Shown: positions 51,797-63,392 of the stretch, piece by piece
Position numbering within the stretch: the first letter of the stretch is position 1
How the letters are laid out: each line of letters begins with the position of its first letter
DNA from: Lobosporangium transversale
Lineage: Eukaryota > Mortierellomycota > Mortierellomycetes > Mortierellales > Mortierellaceae
Direction: 5' to 3'
Assembly: GCF_002105155.1 (NCBI RefSeq)
Contig: NW_019028980.1
Coordinates: 248,001-312,000 of the forward strand
DNA length: 64,000 bases
Notes under the pieces: generated by a model
Told to the model about the DNA's origin: nothing
Seen by the model: only the letters and a program-made list of their open reading frames with translations
The model's database searches: none
Position numbers and translations under genes: made by a program

Positions 51797-53771
51797 ATGG
51801 CTACGGTAATTGCTTGGATAGGCCTCAAAAAGCGCCTCGAGAAGTACCTTATCAAACGCAAACGTAGCTCCCTTGAGTATGTGGTCTTGGCCACATTGGG
51901 CTTTGTAGTCGCAGCCACACTTAAGTATCCCGATAGAGCATTTCTAACCACACAACGACCAGACCTCAAAGCTTCTAAGAAAGCTGTGCGCGGCTATCCG
52001 TTAATCGGTAACCTCCCTACTGTCATCAACCAACGCCATGATCACCTGTCGTACGCCTACAATTATACTGCTAAGCACGGCGATGTCATGTAATGTCTTT
52101 ACTCTCTTTTCCCTACTTTCGATGATGGATATACGTTTTAAGCGTATACTTCAAGATGATTAACATGTATACTCTCACAATACTTCTCAATATTTGATAC
52201 CTCACACAGCGCTATTACGCTACCGTTCTTTGGTCAAATTATCATTATCAACCGGCCAGAACTTATGGAACATATCCTCAAAAGTAAGCACCTTGATTTT
52301 TTTTAATTACTTTTTGCTTTTTTTGTTATGACATTGGTTCACTGATTTCATGTTTTCATTTTTTTATTCATCTTCGGCTTCATTTTTTTTTTCCAATAGC
52401 TAACTTTGATAACTATGTCAAAGGTAACATCTTCCGGTGGCTTCTGTCCGATGTCCTCGGTAACGGCATCTTTGTCACTGATGGGGATGAATGGAGGCTT
52501 CATAGGAAGACAGCTTCCAACATTTTTACGACAAAACTTTACCGAAGTCTAGTTGAGGGTGCCTTTAGAACCAGCGCCCATGATCTCTGTCAGGTTATTG
52601 AAACCCAATGCTGCCTCTCCAGTGAAGCCAGCGAATCACCAAAAGAAGTCATTCCCATCGACCTTCAGGCCAATTTCTTTAAATTGACTTTGGATGCGTT
52701 TGCGAAATTGACCTTTGGTATCGACTTCAAATCACTGACATCTTCAGGCCCCAACGAGTTTGCAGAGGCATTTGACTACTTAACGGCTGCAGCAGATGCC
52801 AGGCTAGCTAATCCACTCTGGTTCATAACTGAGAAATTCCCTGGAAACCGGAGGCGACATCAGGGCGCAATCGCTACATTGGATAAGTATGCTTTCCTTG
52901 CCATTTCAAGCCGACACTCTGAGACACCTGAACAGAAATCGAGTCGACCACAAGATCTTTTGGATTATTTTATTAATCATAAAAGGGATGACGGTACAAC
53001 ACTTACAGACCGAGACCTACGTGATGTATTTGTGAACTTTATGGTGTAAGTAACAACTGCGTTTTAAAATCGAACGAGATTATATCGTTTGTCCGTCATA
53101 CTAATTTTTATATATATACATTAATATTTATATCGCGTAGGGCCGGTCGTGATACCACAGCAGTGGCTCTGACTTGGCAATTCTACAGCTTGATGGCGAA
53201 CCCGCGGATCATGAAGAATATTGTTCAAGAGATTGACACAGTCCTCAAGGGCTCAGAGGATGCAATCAAGTATGAGGTTCTCATGAACGAGATGCCGTAT
53301 ACCAAAGCCGTTTTTCACGAAACTCTTCGTCTCCACCCTCCTGTCCCCAAAAACTTCAAACAGGCTGTTGCAGACGATGTCCTTCCCGATGGCACGCGCG
53401 TCAAAAAAGGAGATTTGATTGGTTATTCCAACTGGTGCTTGGGTCGCAATAAGTCAGTTTGGGGTGTGGATGCGGGCCTTTTTGTGCCGGAACGATGGCT
53501 TGTGCCTGATGAACAGGGTGGATCTCCATTCGGCAAGTTCAAACCCGAGAATCCGTATAAATTCATTACATTCAATGCCGGTCCTCGTCTGTGCCTTGGA
53601 CAAACGTTTGCTATTCTCGAAGCCATGGCGACTACATGCATCTTGCTGCAGAGGTTCCATTTCCAGCTAGTCCCTAACCATCCTACACCCCAAGTCAAAG
53701 GATCCGTTACATTGCCCATGAAAGACCCTTTAATGACGATTGTGACTAAAAGACAAAATATAGTCTTGTAG
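51797..53771 (+). CDS. Cytochrome P450 monooxygenase (CYP52/CYP86-like)
   Basis: Four exons (51797-52089, 52210-52283, 52400-53045, 53141-53771) encode 547 residues. An N-terminal membrane anchor (SLEYVVLATLGFVVAATL) follows a basic stretch and precedes the Pro-rich hinge (VRGYPLIGNLP). The I-helix oxygen-binding motif AGRDTT is at 339-344, the K-helix E-T-L-R at 398-401, and the heme-binding loop FNAGPRLCLGQTFA at 482-495 with Cys489 as the thiolate ligand. Exon 4 starts within the I-helix motif. The LRLHPPVPKNFKQAV and DGTRVKKGD segments recall fatty-acid or alkane omega-hydroxylases of the CYP52/86/94 clans; the substrate is an inference. It is an endoplasmic reticulum protein requiring a P450 reductase that is not in the window. 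Confidence 0.93.
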
Positions 53772-53857
53772 TTTCATAGTTCCATAGTACGTAGTCTTTT
53801 ATTTTATATTATATTTACAAAAAAAAAAAAAAAAAAAAAAAAAAAAGCAGTAATTGC

Positions 53858-54892
53858 TCAATCTGAATGATCATATTCCAGATCAGGATCGTCGGTGTCT
53901 TCCCATTCATTCTGACCAAGATCGTCAACCGACAAGATCCCATAACAACCTTCCAAATTTAATGAGGTCAACTGAGGTGCACGGCAACGCAAGTGCATGA
54001 TCCCGTTTTCCGTAATCAGGGGACAGAACGATAGATCCAGGCTCTTGATTGTCTTTCCAGTCCCATAATATGTGGATACTTCACTCGTATCTGAAACGGG
54101 AGTAGTGCATTTGGCTGCTTTAGCAAGATTGCGCAGAGACCGGTCTGTAAGCCTATCACATTTTGAAACCTCTAGATTTTCGAGTACAGTCGCATATATG
54201 GAGAGATATCCAATAGCTCTATCAGTGATTTTGTTGCAACCCGATAAAACTAATGACCTTAATCGCCGGCCTGCAAGGCGGAGAGTGATTAAATCGATTG
54301 CATTATCACGTAAGCGTTTACAATCGCTGAGGTTGAGGGTTGAGACTAATGGGCAACCAGTAACAAGAGATTGAATCGTTTCCGCATGAACTGTATCCCA
54401 CCGATGCGGCAACATGGAGAGATCGATTGTTTCGACAAGGGCTCCTGGGGGTATCCGTTCCTGATTTTCTGTGATATCGGCCAATTTTGATGGTACTGGC
54501 GGCATTAACGATAAAATTTGTTTAGAATAAACTTTTCGTCCCAAAAAGATGCTGACACTATCACCAGTACTATTATTGCTGTGATCACCATTGCCGAATG
54601 TGTCTATTGCTGCCCGAACATGGTTAACATAATTATTATGTTGCGTATCAAAATAGCTGCACTGCGCATCTGAGGACAGGTGTGGGTATTGATCCAATAT
54701 CTCTTGAGTGTTGACAGTTCGAATAAAAGCATTCAATGTTTGAAGGCGGTGAAACTTGGGTTCTGCATAGAGTAGACGGCGGGTGAGTTGATGCCACTGT
54801 CGGTTGATACGATTACATGCAGCTAATGTGGGCTGTTCCGGAAGAATGACTTGGATAATGCGGAGGAGTAGTTCTGTTGGAAGAGAGTTCAT
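53858..54892 (-). CDS. F-box / leucine-rich-repeat (AMN1/FBXL-like) protein
   Basis: A single exon of 344 residues from the ATG at 54892; upstream in-frame codons to 55090 look non-coding. The F-box is at the very N-terminus (MNSLPTELLLRIIQVILPEQ, then RINRQWHQLTRRLLYAEP). The second half is made of cysteine-containing LRRs (LNLSDCKRLRDNAIDLITL, LRSLVLSGCNKITDRAIGYL, LEVSKCDRLTDRSLRNLA, LDLSFCPLITENG), the pattern of FBXL/AMN1 proteins. The C-terminus is acidic. It is a likely SCF substrate receptor with unknown target. It belongs to a different LRR subtype from the two F-box genes at 46.6-50.6 kb. Its 3' end is 86 bp from the P450 stop; its 5' end is 166 bp from NSE4. Confidence 0.85.
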   Translation of the reverse strand: MNSLPTELLLRIIQVILPEQPTLAACNRINRQWHQLTRRLLYAEPKFHRLQTLNAFIRTVNTQEILDQYPHLSSDAQCSYFDTQHNNYVNHVRAAIDTFGNGDHSNNSTGDSVSIFLGRKVYSKQILSLMPPVPSKLADITENQERIPPGALVETIDLSMLPHRWDTVHAETIQSLVTGCPLVSTLNLSDCKRLRDNAIDLITLRLAGRRLRSLVLSGCNKITDRAIGYLSIYATVLENLEVSKCDRLTDRSLRNLAKAAKCTTPVSDTSEVSTYYGTGKTIKSLDLSFCPLITENGIMHLRCRAPQLTSLNLEGCYGILSVDDLGQNEWEDTDDPDLEYDHSD

Positions 54893-55058
54893 GAATAGGT
54901 GTGAATGGATGAAGTAAAAAGAATGGATGTGTGATATTTGTAGTACACAAATACAATTACAATGAGTGTGACCGTAAATTAAAAATTGGGACAGAGATCG
55001 CTGAAAACAGAACAAGAGCCACGCTTTTTTTTTTTCTTTTTTTATCGTCTCCAAATAA

Positions 55059-56532
55059 ATGATCATGTCATACGAAATGGAGCAAGACATGAATCAAGAT
55101 GATTACATGGAGCAGGACGATTTAGTAAGAGAACAAGAGAAGGAGCGAATAAAGAATGAAAAGAGAGAGATTCGTCAAAAATACCGGAAGCTCATCTCGG
55201 ACACCGAAGGTAAAACATAGGTTTTCAAATATCCAGTCTTTTTTTCTTGTCCCTTGAGTTCAGTCGGCGACACATACAATATTGGCAGGATGATTTACTC
55301 CAGCGTACCTATTTTCCCAATATTATAGAGCATCGGAAGGAGCTTATGGACCCGACGAATAATGGGCTTCTGGCGAATGTAGATCAAGCAAATAGGTTGT
55401 ACAAGCATGGTAAAGAATCATAAGTCTTGTCTTATCACAGTTCTTATTTATAGAATATACGGGATATATTGCATCTTTCTTCTTCTTCGTCTTTATAACT
55501 TGGACTTTGTTTTGTTTATGGGTAGTATTTGGAACCCATGAGGCGACACTGGATGCAAAACTGCTGGTCACTACAGCTGACTTGGGTATGCAAAAAGCTA
55601 AACATCTGCGGATGGGACAAGGAGGATTCGATGAAACGGAATATCTCACGCGACTAGTCAATCAGATGGGTGGCCATGACATTGATAGCGAGCATATTGG
55701 TATGGATTGGGCCAAGATTGGACGTATGGCCGTCAAATGGACGCGGAGAGCGCCTACCATGGATTTCATGTATGTGACCGCAATCAACCTGAATTCGATC
55801 TTTTTATTTAAATATACATCACGCTTTACTATTTGTCGCTGACTTTATTTGTAATAAAACTTCCTAGGTTGGGACCAATGTCTGTAGAACACAAATCAAG
55901 GGCGCCCATTCACAGACAAAAGATTGTTAGAGATCCAAACGCGATGAGGAAACCTCAGGAGCTGCGAGAAGAAGATATTGCGCGACAGGAGAACGAGACC
56001 ACGAAGAATGTGATGCAGATTGCAGAGATTCTGGAGAATTGTACTGATAAGATTAATCTGTTTGAACTAGTCATCAACCCTGAATCATTTGGCCAGACTG
56101 TCGAAAATATATTCTATCTGTCCTTTTTGGTACGTGATGGTAAAGTGAGCATCACAGAGGAGGACATGGATGATCCTAACCGTGGTCAATATGGTGAAGA
56201 CGATGAGATTCCGGAGCCGAAGGAAGGTGCCAACATCCAACCCATGGTTGAGCTGACAGAGATGCCCACAGCAGAAGATTATCAGGGTGGATTGCTCAAG
56301 AAGCAAATGGTTATGGACATTGATATGGCTATGTGGAGAGTAAGTTTTCTTTTATTCTGATACCATATTTTATTTTTGGACAAGCCAACATAAAGGGTGA
56401 TAATGCTAATGATCATTTTTGATTTACATCCTTGATAATTAGCAACTCATTGATGTATACGATATCCGGAGAACCATGATTCCTACGCGTCGTGTCAAGG
56501 ATCATGTCGAGAAGGGCAAATGGTATGGTTAA
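55059..56532 (+). CDS. NSE4: NSE4, kleisin of the SMC5-SMC6 complex
   Basis: Five exons (55059-55209, 55329-55409, 55526-55769, 55868-56339, 56443-56532) encode 345 residues. The Nse4 N-terminal helix (REIRQKYRKLISDTEEHRKE) is followed by LYKHVFGTHEATLDAKLLVT and ADLGMQKAKHLRMG. The conserved C-terminal winged-helix region contains NLFELVINPESFGQTVENIF, YLSFLVRDGKVSI and RQLIDVYDI. Nse4 is the kleisin bridging the Smc5 and Smc6 heads in the complex that resolves recombination intermediates and entangled chromosomes. Two in-frame ATGs (55059, 55065) are close together; the second has the better context. Intron phases all keep frame. Confidence 0.93.
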
Positions 56533-56699
56533 GTTAGAAAACATGGGATGTATTTTAAAGCAACTGTAATATAATGGCAAAGAAAGCATAAAAGGCTTTA
56601 GTTGTCAAATTCAAATGATGAACAAAAAAAAAATTGTGTGACAATGAACAAAAAGACGAGGCTTGTTGTTGACATCTATGTATATATCCTGCAACTCGT

Positions 56700-56831
56700 T
56701 TGGTCAGTGATTCATATATTTTCTATTGAAAAAACGCTGATTTTGACATTTGTGACGAACTGGTGCCAAGGAATATAATTGACTCCCAATTCAATCAAGA
56801 TTATTCAAAAAATATATGAATCACTGACCAA
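56700..56831. mobile_element. 132-bp element with 23-bp terminal inverted repeats (MITE-like)
   Basis: The 23 bases at 56700-56722 are the exact reverse complement of 56809-56831, enclosing 86 bp without coding capacity. The size and perfect ends suggest a miniature inverted-repeat element. No clear target-site duplication is visible, so a simple terminator-like hairpin is an alternative. Confidence 0.5.
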
Positions 56832-56837
56832 GTATAC

Positions 56838-56841
<4 letters not shown>

Positions 56842-56884
<43 letters not shown>
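56842..56884. repeat. (AT)n dinucleotide repeat
   Basis: About 21 AT units, immediately downstream of the inverted-repeat element. Confidence 0.95.
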
Positions 56885-56890
<6 letters not shown>

Positions 56891-58105
56891 CATTATGCTC
56901 GGAGCGCGATCAATGGACGGCGGAAAATCATGCCGTGTCTTTTTTTCCGATACAAACTCCTTTATTACTACTCCTTTACTACTGCGCACTCTTTTTTTTT
57001 TTTTTTTTTTTTTTTTACATTTTAATATTGCCCGGTTCATTTGGTGACATCCAAATATTTTTCAAATATATTAGAGACAGTTAATGTGTAAAAACCAGCC
57101 AGTTATTATACATATCAATTCAATCGCCGCCTTTGAATAACAAAGTACATGGGTTCACGACAAAATGAACTGAACTGTCCCTGGTGCGCTCGTGATTGCC
57201 AGGTCAAATCAATATGAATCGTTTTTTTTTTTTTTTTTTTTTTTTTATTCAACAACTTTCTTTTACTTTTTATGCCAAATACTCCCAACCAGTTCCATCC
57301 TCTATTCATTCTTGCGATTTATACGCTCATACTCTTGGGGAAAGCATAGAGCTGAGATTAAACAAACAGCAATTGACAGGTGGCATCAGGCATTTTGGTT
57401 AGTTGGTTTTGAACCAGTTCGGAATAAATAAATATATATATTTAAAAGAAGATGTATCAAGAGGAGTGAAGGCTACCTCGGATATAAAATGAAGGAGATG
57501 CGCGATAGCAGCAATGGATCAGACCCACAATGGTATCAGGAAAAAAAGAAGTACACCTACAGTAACATTATAACCCTAGCCACCACTTTATCTCAATTAG
57601 GCATATAAACCAAAAGATGGAAGAACAAACATTAAAGGGATCATTGTTGTTGACACAAAGACACACATGGAAGATTGCTTCACTTTCTCCATGATGACAT
57701 GAGATAAGAGTAATTATGGCTATAGAACTCGAGACTTTTTTGTCTTCAGATCTGTACTGTACATGCCCAGAATACATGTCTCGCTCGCTGGGATAAAAAA
57801 AAAGAGCTATTTTTGTCTGATCTTTCTCCCACCAATTTTCTCTCTCACTCTTCCTCCCTCCGTTTTCACTTTCCCCCTTTCTTTCCATCCTTCTCACCCT
57901 TTCACTCTTTCTCGCTCTTTCTCCTCCTTGCTTTAAAGCTAGTCAACTTCACTCAGTTTATAAAGGACTAAGGATCGTCTGGACTAACAGGACCGACAAG
58001 ACTCAATCACTCTGTCTCACTGCGCATGAAGGACACTATCAGCAGGCATATTGCTCCTTCCTTTGCTCTCGATATTGACTCTGCTTCTAAATATCCTCAA
58101 CCACC

Positions 58106-60006
58106 ATGGCCTCTACAATTAACAATGGTCCTATCATTACAGACGACTCCTCTTCCACTCTAAGACCACGCTCCTCTGCTCACGAACGATCCAACTCGCT
58201 TCGCCGCAAAGCTAGTATCGATAGTCAGACTGGACAACCCTACCACTACGATCACAGAAGACATCACCATCACGATCCCACCAAAGGCCGATCACCCTCC
58301 CCACCAGAGAGTCTTCAGCGGACCACTGCAACAGATCAACCCCTATACCGGTACAATGCCGATGGGATTCTTGTTCCTGTTCAAAGGACCGTTGAGCAGA
58401 GCTGGTCTTCGTTTCTGATACAGCATCAGCTAGTACTTTCTTGCTCCATAATTGCCGCTGTCCTTGCCGCTCATGCGCTCATTATCTCCAACGAAATTCG
58501 CAATGGCCACAAGGTCGACTGGATTGCAAGCCTTACAGCCTTTATTCCGCCCCCCCTTTGGCAACGCATGCCTCTGTCCTGGACAAGAGCCACATTAGGA
58601 GGTCCTGCCATAGTCAAAAAGTGGGCAATGAAGCCAGGGGCATATAACCCTAACGAAGCATGGTCTTCGCTTGCTATGGCACTACAGTACCAGGAAATCA
58701 TTGTCGATGGGCTCACTGGAGAAAAGCAGGTTCTCTATGGAAAAGGATGGAATGATCTGTATATGGTGGCTGTGTGGGTGATGATCTGGACAGCATTGCG
58801 TGAGGCAGCCATGACTTTTGTCTTTATCCCACTCGGACGGCATTTTGGAGTCGGGGACAGGAATAAAAAGAATGTCAGGAAAACAACGCAAACTGCCAAT
58901 ACTGAGAAAAAGCTTGGGACAAAAGGAACCGTCACTGAAACCGTCCTGAATAATAAGGTTCAGAATATGCAACAAATTTATGCCCGTGAAGGCAAACTAT
59001 TGCGTTTTGCGGAACAAGGTAATAGAAGAAGGAAGAAAAAAAAAAAAAAAAAAAAAAAAAAAAGAAAGAAATACGTGCTCCGTTTTTCAATATTAAGATT
59101 ATAAAAACCTCCCTCAATTTCTATCGATTTCTTAGGGTGGCTGGTTCTTTATGACGGCTGCATGTGGACGTTCGGCATTGTAAGTATGAAAGAGATCGAA
59201 AATGGAAAAAAAAAATATGCAGGAACATGTCTGATAGCTATTTTTGCTCTTACAAATAATAGTACCTGTTGTATCACTCCCAATACTTGACCGACACAAC
59301 GTATTACTGGCGTGACTATCCCAAGACTCATTTGGATGCAACTATGAAATGGTATTACCTGATACAGTTCGCTTTCTGGCTCCAACAGCTTCTACTTGCT
59401 ATCCTCGGTATTGAGAAGCGACGCAAAGATTTCCTCGAGTATATGATTCACCACATTATCACCTGTCTCTTGATCGGGTTTTCATACTCGTTCAATCTCA
59501 CCTCAGTTGGACATGCAGTCCTTTGTTCGATGGATTTTTCAGACATTGTACTTGCAGCCTGCAAGATGCTCAAATACATGCATAAGGATCAATTAGCAGA
59601 CATTGGCTTTGTATTTTTTGTCTTTACCTGGGTCCTGACTCGCCATTATTGTTATGGTGTCATCATCTGGTCTTGTTTTGTGGAGGCTCCCAAGTATGCG
59701 ACCATGATCTGGGATCCCTCCAAGGGGATGTACTTTACACCTCGAATTCTTCAGGGATTTCAAGTCTTGCTTTGCTCTCTTTATACGGTCTTGATGTTCT
59801 GGCTGGCTATGATCATTCGTGTGGTTATGAAGGTACTCAGGGGTGAGAATAGTGAGGATGTTCGAAGTGAAGTTGAAGATGAAGATGAGTATGAGTTTGA
59901 TGAAAAAGTAACATCGCCTGAGGAGCAAGCTCTTATCCAGGAGGCAAGAGAGAAACATTTCTTTGATGTACCCGCTCCCCAGTCAAACAATGCCATTTCG
60001 ACATAA
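58106..60006 (+). CDS. LAG1: LAG1-type ceramide synthase (TLC domain)
   Basis: Three exons (58106-59018, 59136-59179, 59263-60006) encode 566 residues. A cytosolic, Ser/His-rich N-terminus of about 110 residues (with an HHHH run) precedes several membrane helices. The TLC/Lag1p motif includes FLEYMIHHIITCLLIGFSYS and LCSMDFSDIVLAACKMLKYM; the double His and the Asp pair are the conserved catalytic residues. TYYWRDYPKTHLD precedes them, as in other ceramide synthases. The tail after residue 520 is acidic and cytosolic. The enzyme N-acylates sphingoid bases in the endoplasmic reticulum. The ATG context CACCATGG is strong. Exon 2 is only 44 nt, and intron 1 holds a long A tract next to its donor. 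Confidence 0.95.
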
Positions 60007-61246
60007 GCCTTTTTGAGGCAGACATTCTGTTCATGTCAGGAAAAAACCCCTTCTGTCTATCAGAATATTACTTTACAATCTTCTATTTTCTCCCCCCTTT
60101 TTTTATTTTATTTCCCCATTTGTAACATTATCGTCTCCACTTCCATTATTATTACCTCAGTACTACAGAAGAAAAATTGAGGCAAACTCAATAAACGTTG
60201 GTTGGATCAAAGACGTTGGATCATATGACGCCTTTGGGTCGTACGAAAATAATTCATTGATCTTTCATCAATACTTGTTCATTGTCGTTATCATCATTGC
60301 TCTTAGTCAGTCTCGTCCCTGTATATGTTTCTATGCTTTGTACAACTTATTTTTTGCTTCCTGATATGCTTTGTGTGGGTGTCATTTAAAAGCGCGCTGC
60401 GACCACACTCTTGTGTTTCCAAATCTTTATGTTGGTTGTCTATGGAATAATGAGATGTAATGTCTCTGGATATGTTGGCACTCTGGGTTAGATATGAGTT
60501 TTATGGAACGAGAAAAACCAACGCTGTATCTATTTCGCGCATTCAGATCCACTGGACTTAAAGTTAGTCCAGCAAACAACAAACAAACTTATCAGACCAG
60601 TTATTTATTCCCTTGATACACATGTATAACCTTGTACATGTAGAATATCTCCGAGAATATCTCTTTCAACCATTACACGTGGCCAGACGATTAATGGACA
60701 CAGCACAGACTAGAACGTATGCGACATCACTCAAGAAGAATATACTAATGTACTAATGAAGGCTGGACTGAAGTAAGGACATTTGACACATCATAGATAG
60801 CAAAGACCACGCGGTGACCTTCCTTACAAATCAAAAACAAGCACAGTGGGAAGCAACAAGCTGAAATCGGGCCAATCAGATCTGCAATGATACCAATACC
60901 TCTGGTAGAAATCAAGGTGTATCCTGGATCTTTAGAGATTCACATACCGATATAAGCTCTGCGAGCTTCATATAGACAAGTGGCGCCTGAGAGAAATGAC
61001 TTGAATAAGCAATAAGTTTAGACTATAAACATACGACTTGATGTCCGTGCATCTAACAATTTATGTTGGACTACATGTCATCGTGAAATAGTGGCATACA
61101 TAAAAACCATGCGGAATGTTACACATGTGTTCTTCACTAAGTTTGTTCTGTGTTCTAGCGGAAGGGTGGGTCTAAATGTCACCTCATTCGTCTGCATTCT
61201 CCATATACACAACTATATCCTTTTTTATTTTTGTTCTTATTTAAAG
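60007..61246. other. Intergenic downstream of LAG1
   Basis: AATAAA-like signal near 60190 for LAG1. The rest shows no coding frame, RNA gene or repeat that I can support. Confidence 0.5.
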
Positions 61247-61500
61247 TGCCGAAAAGAAACAGTACCATAAACGAATCCAACTCTTGTTGCCTGAGACATG
61301 ATCCCTCCAACCTTCCTCTTCTGCAATATCGCTCGGATGGAATGAAGTTTTTTTTTGAGGATGCTCAGATCTTTGAGCATGAAGCTTTGGGTTCGAAGAT
61401 TCAGCTTCGATTAATTTGCTTTTCCTCTAAGACCTATTCTGGAGCAGATTGGAATGAGCTTCGCCGTGAAGTGATGCAGGGGATGAAAAGCAAAATCTGA
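61247..61500 (+). pseudogene. Orphan terminal-exon-like open frame
   Basis: About 84 open codons follow an acceptor-like TTTAAAG and end at a TGA (61498-61500). The frame has protein-like composition (FFFEDAQIFEHEALGSKIQL, then KTYSGADWNELRREVMQGMK) but no start codon near its beginning and no recognisable upstream exon. It may be the last exon of an unrecognised or decayed gene. Family unknown. Confidence 0.3.
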
Positions 61501-61812
61501 AAACTAGATGGTCTTAGTTGACTTGTTTAATCCATTGGAGAGAACTATGATCATCATAATGCGTAACCTTGAGGTAGATATGGAACTAAGTGTAGTATAC
61601 CGATGTTCAAACTCTGGTAGTAACGCAGGTTCCCTTCTAGCCATCTTTCATGGACGTCATATATTCTAATTAAGATTAAAGGGAAAACAGAGATAATTAC
61701 AATTCAAGGGCAAAGCGACTTCCAAATCACAGTTCCTTTATTAATCTGTGAATAGAAAATAACTAATTCAAAATTTCGTCAAGCAAAAATGGGATAAAAA
61801 TCGGTTATTATG

Positions 61813-63206
61813 CTACGCTTTCATCCTGTTTTTGAGAGTTGAAGGCGCAACACCGAATCCCTCTGTTGATGTTATGCCGAATTCACTGCAAATGACTTTG
61901 ATCATGGCAAAGTGATGGACCTAGTTATTGAGATTAAAGATATTGAGCATATGCTGTTATTACTCGATGATTACATTTATGACACTCTTCTTGCAGCCCA
62001 GGATGCATCTTATTTACCGCATGAAGACTACAGAACCAGAGCTCACGCCCAAATGTCGTTTCGAAAGTAACAGGTGCATGTGAAGGATCAATGGTAGCCT
62101 GAAGTTTTACCGGACTAGATAAGTCTGTTGTCATCTTCAATGATGATGCTTCTTGTGGGTGTGACCGACACCGCTCGAGTGCATGTTGCAGCTTTTGAAG
62201 TTCGCTGATAGCGACGTCGATATCTGTTTCCATAGGGATCTGTGTGTAAGGAAAAATAAAAAATAAAAAATAAAAAATAAATCCGAGTAGCAGTTGGTAT
62301 TGGCCCCCATGGTTAGATGGCCATATAATCGAGTGCATAATAAGATCAATGCATGCTTTTTACCTCCCGAGACCGATGATCATAGTCCACAGACCATTCA
62401 TGCTTATCAGAGCCCTAGATTAAAGAGAGAGGAATGACATCAATCAGCTGTTGTCTAGACTCGAGAACAACTGGTAGAAAGAGCATGAGCCTTCTCTTTC
62501 TAGACCGGGCTGTAAGGAGATGGTACGTAAAAATGTACAAATTTACAAATTTGTTGTGGAGTAGAAGTCAAGTCGTGTGGTTGTGTTTCTGGAGGCGCGT
62601 GACACCATTGATCCCCCCACACTTTAAAGAAGGCCCATGCACAGCACTACCGAGTAAACGAGTAAGCGTTTTGATGATACCCTCCTCCTCCTTGTATGTA
62701 TCTTTAGACTGCGTCATCCACTCATCATGGCATTAATTTTAGAGCATAATGAGAAGCATTGCAATCCAACTTTATAATGTGCTTACCATGCATGGAGGAT
62801 AAGAAGTGAGAAGAATACGGTAGTGATCATGGAGGTGTCGAACATGCTTTCCAATCGTGCCTTGACAGGCCAAGGCTGATGGTTTAGTATAAATCTCAGA
62901 ACGTTTACAAGGCGTAATGGCCTTGATCGATGATTCTTTCTTGCTATTTACATCTGAGTGTTTGCCTTCGTCCTGCTCAGCCTCTTTTTCTGCAGCAACC
63001 GCATCCTTGATGGACAAAAGTAGATCTGCGCAGTCTTTTAAAGAGCGAGCTGCGACAGTGAATATGTGTTGAGAAGAGCTCTCATTATCATCATCGATTG
63101 TTCCCGTTGTACTTGTGGTTGATTTTGAAGAAGGGGAGGGAGGGTTCTTTGATAGGTTAGCACTGTTAGGCACAGTTGCAGCCAACATCTCTAGAGTGGT
63201 CACCAT
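61813..63206 (-). CDS. DinB-like four-helix metal-binding protein
   Basis: Four exons (63206-62787, 62414-62364, 62239-62018, 61920-61813) encode 266 residues. Conserved features of the DinB/YfiT-type fold are GKHVRHLHDHY (His121/124/126/128 region), then HEWSVDYDHRSREIPMETD, then FGRELWFCSLHAVHHFAMIK with the H-x-x-H-H metal-binding motif at 230-234. That last motif is formed only when exon 3 (ending GCG at 62018, donor GTAAAT) is joined to exon 4; without the splice the frame runs on as unrelated residues to 61934. DinB-superfamily proteins are metal-dependent thiol transferases or hydrolases, mostly bacterial; this fungal member's substrate is unknown. The first 100 residues are Ser/Lys-rich and poorly conserved. 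Intron 2 contains the AAAAAT repeat array. Confidence 0.8.
62251..62281. repeat. Tandem AAAAAT repeat in a DinB-like gene intron
   Basis: About four units of AAAAAT, just beyond the acceptor of intron 2. On the coding (minus) strand they are T-rich and act as the polypyrimidine tract. Confidence 0.8.
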
Positions 63207-63392
63207 TTTTCTTGAATGTAGGGAAATGCAACAAAGTGAGATGGAATAAGGAATGAGATCTAATGAGCTGTAAATACGACAGTTGAAAGTATGAAGAAAA
63301 AAGACAAGAAGGATGGGATGGGATAAGATGGCGTCAAATCTGTGCAACCATCAGATTCTCATTCCACGTGAGATCTATTATGGTCCATTTTA

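Larger units (their letters stand above)
56533..58105. other. Intergenic between NSE4 and LAG1
   Basis: Apart from the inverted-repeat element and the AT repeat listed separately, this holds T tracts at about 56993-57016 and 57221-57246. A CT-rich LAG1 leader with a TATAAAG-type box lies near 57957-57964, about 145 bp before the LAG1 start. No gene is supported. Confidence 0.5.

Noticed and set aside
54893-55090. N-terminal extension of the F-box gene
   Set aside because: It overlaps the NSE4 start and is Phe/Tyr/His-rich leader-like sequence; the F-box begins directly at the ATG at 54892.
61934-62017. Read-through end of DinB-like exon 3 (stop at 61934)
   Set aside because: A GTAAAT donor at 62017 and an exon at 61920-61813 restore the conserved H-x-x-H-H motif, so the read-through is intronic.
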